Assembly (NCBI GenBank): GCA_041565695.1
Contig: JBFGUI010000018.1
Location: 1 to 27,481, forward strand
DNA: 27,481 nt
Direction: 5' to 3'
Origin: Pelagibius sp041565695
Lineage (GTDB): Bacteria > Pseudomonadota > Alphaproteobacteria > Kiloniellales > Kiloniellaceae
Shown in pieces: positions 25,876 to 27,481 of the stretch. The first letter of the stretch is position 1, and each line of letters begins with the position of its first letter. Both the position numbers and the translations under genes were made by a program. The notes beneath the pieces are model-generated. The model ran no database searches, had not been told where the DNA came from, and saw only the letters and a list, made by a program, of their open reading frames with translations.

Positions 25876-25912
25876 TCGGGGCGTGAAGTGATCGGGGCGT
25901 GAAGTGATCGCG
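25865..25912. repeat. 16-bp tandem repeat spanning the spuC stop codon
   Basis: Three head-to-tail units: GCGTGAAGTGATCGGG at 25865-25880, an identical copy at 25881-25896, and GCGTGAAGTGATCGCG at 25897-25912. The TGA stop of the aminotransferase is inside the first unit. The region ends 35 bp before the amidase start. Near identity suggests recent slippage duplication. Confidence 0.9.
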
Positions 25913-25947
25913 ACGTGATCTGACACCGAAGAGGAAAGGGCGTTTCG

Positions 25948-26823
<876 letters not shown>

Positions 26824-27273
26824 ATGCCGGCCGCGATCCGCCCCGCCGTTGCCGCCGATGCTGCCCGCATTGCGGCGATCGTCGAGGCCGCCTACCGGCC
26901 CTACCTGGAGCGCATGGACCGCCGGCCGGCACCGATGGACGACGACTACGCCGCGCGCATCGCCGAAGGGCTGACCTTCGTGCTGGAAGAAGACGGCGAG
27001 ATCGGCGGCATCCTGGTGCTGGAGACCCATGCCGATCACCTGCTACTCGACAACCTCGCCGTCGACCCGGCCCGCCATAGCCAGGGCCTCGGTCGGCGTC
27101 TGCTCGCCTTCACCGAAGCGGAAGCGCGGCGCCGCGGCTACGGCGCCGTGGAGCTTTTTACCAACGAGGTGATGGTCGAGAACATCGCCCTCTATCGGCG
27201 TCTCGGCTACGTCGAGACCGGCCGCAAGCGGGACCGCGGCTACGACCGGGTCTTTTTCCGCAAGACGCTGTAG
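26824..27273 (+). CDS. GNAT-family N-acetyltransferase
   Basis: This 149-residue protein begins IRPAVAADAARIAAIVEAAY, the usual GNAT N-terminal strand and helix. It has motif A at about 78-93 (AVDPARHSQGLGRRLL, with the Q-G-L-G acetyl-CoA loop) and motif B at NIALYRRLGYVETGR. The substrate is unknown. The start codon directly abuts the aguB stop (TAGATG), so it is translated with the amidase; this suggests, but does not show, a link to amine metabolism. The 3' end converges with the small minus-strand ORF. Confidence 0.88.
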   Translation: MPAAIRPAVAADAARIAAIVEAAYRPYLERMDRRPAPMDDDYAARIAEGLTFVLEEDGEIGGILVLETHADHLLLDNLAVDPARHSQGLGRRLLAFTEAEARRRGYGAVELFTNEVMVENIALYRRLGYVETGRKRDRGYDRVFFRKTL

Positions 27274-27291
27274 CGCTCCCCCCGGCTGCGA

Positions 27292-27468
27292 CTAGTCGAA
27301 GTCGCTGCCCTCGATGAGCAGCAGCTTACCCTCCGCGTCGACCTCGAACCCCAGCGCCTCGCTGCCGCGCGACAGCAGGTCGTCGACCGCCAGGCGGCCG
27401 CTGGCGTCCTTGCGCGGCGACCTTTCCAGATTCACGGCCGCCGCGCGGCGCAGATCGAAAAGCTTCAT
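27292..27468 (-). CDS. Small hypothetical protein (58 residues)
   Basis: On the minus strand an ATG at 27468 opens 58 codons (MKLFDLRRAAAVNLERSPRK... ending LLLIEGSDFD) and stops at TAG 27292-27294. AAGG lies close upstream and another AAGG about 12 bases back. Composition is mixed, acidic at the C-terminus, with no membrane segment. No family is recognised. It lies 18 bp from the stop of the convergent acetyltransferase gene, and codon third positions are G/C-rich like the neighbours, so it is probably a real gene. Confidence 0.55.
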   Translation of the reverse strand: MKLFDLRRAAAVNLERSPRKDASGRLAVDDLLSRGSEALGFEVDAEGKLLLIEGSDFD

Positions 27469-27481
27469 ACCTTGTTGCCTT

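Overview
This window looks like a chromosomal segment of a GC-rich alphaproteobacterium, probably of the Rhodospirillales/Kiloniellales type. That placement is inference from gene order (rplQ followed by a DegP-type protease, rarA, crcB and rluC), from high GC and from protein style; no 16S gene is present. Most of the window is the universal ribosomal protein superoperon, read on the minus strand from about 21.7 kb down to 5.9 kb.

Layout from left to right. Positions 1-180 hold the 3' end of an unrecognised plus-strand gene. Positions 204-5781 hold a minus-strand housekeeping set: a DegP/DegQ-type periplasmic protease, rarA, an isochorismatase-fold protein without the usual catalytic Cys and Lys, crcB and an RluC-type pseudouridine synthase. 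The only long gene-free stretch (1683-2187) is a mosaic of palindromic repeats. It includes what looks like a 278-bp MITE-like element inserted into a REP-type palindrome.

Positions 5913-20068 hold rpsJ-rplC-rplD-rplW-rplB-rpsS-rplV-rpsC-rplP-rpmC-rpsQ-rplN-rplX-rplE-rpsN-rpsH-rplF-rplR-rpsE-rpmD-rplO-secY-adk-rpsM-rpsK-rpoA-rplQ in canonical order, with short gaps and start/stop overlaps. A strong sigma70-like promoter lies at the adk/rpsM junction. An intrinsic terminator follows rplQ. rpmJ and rpsD are not in the cluster.

Upstream of rpsJ lie tuf, tRNA-Gly(TCC) and tRNA-Tyr(GTA), behind a TTGACA-17-ATATTT promoter. The order tRNA-Tyr/tRNA-Gly/tuf/rpsJ, with no rpsL-rpsG-fusA, is the chimeric layout known from Rickettsia prowazekii. 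It suggests past recombination between two tuf copies.

The right end is plus strand: rlmB (23S rRNA 2'-O-methyltransferase), then a polyamine cluster of a glutamine-synthetase-like gamma-glutamylpolyamine synthetase, a SpuC-type aminotransferase, N-carbamoylputrescine amidase and a GNAT acetyltransferase. A 58-codon minus-strand ORF closes the window. The polyamine genes would convert N-carbamoylputrescine to putrescine and then channel putrescine into catabolism.

No CRISPR array, prophage, transposase or defence system is visible. The points most worth a second look are the chimeric tuf junction, the nested repeats at 1.7-2.2 kb, the 16-bp tandem repeats in the tuf leader and at the end of spuC, and the crcB leader hairpin.
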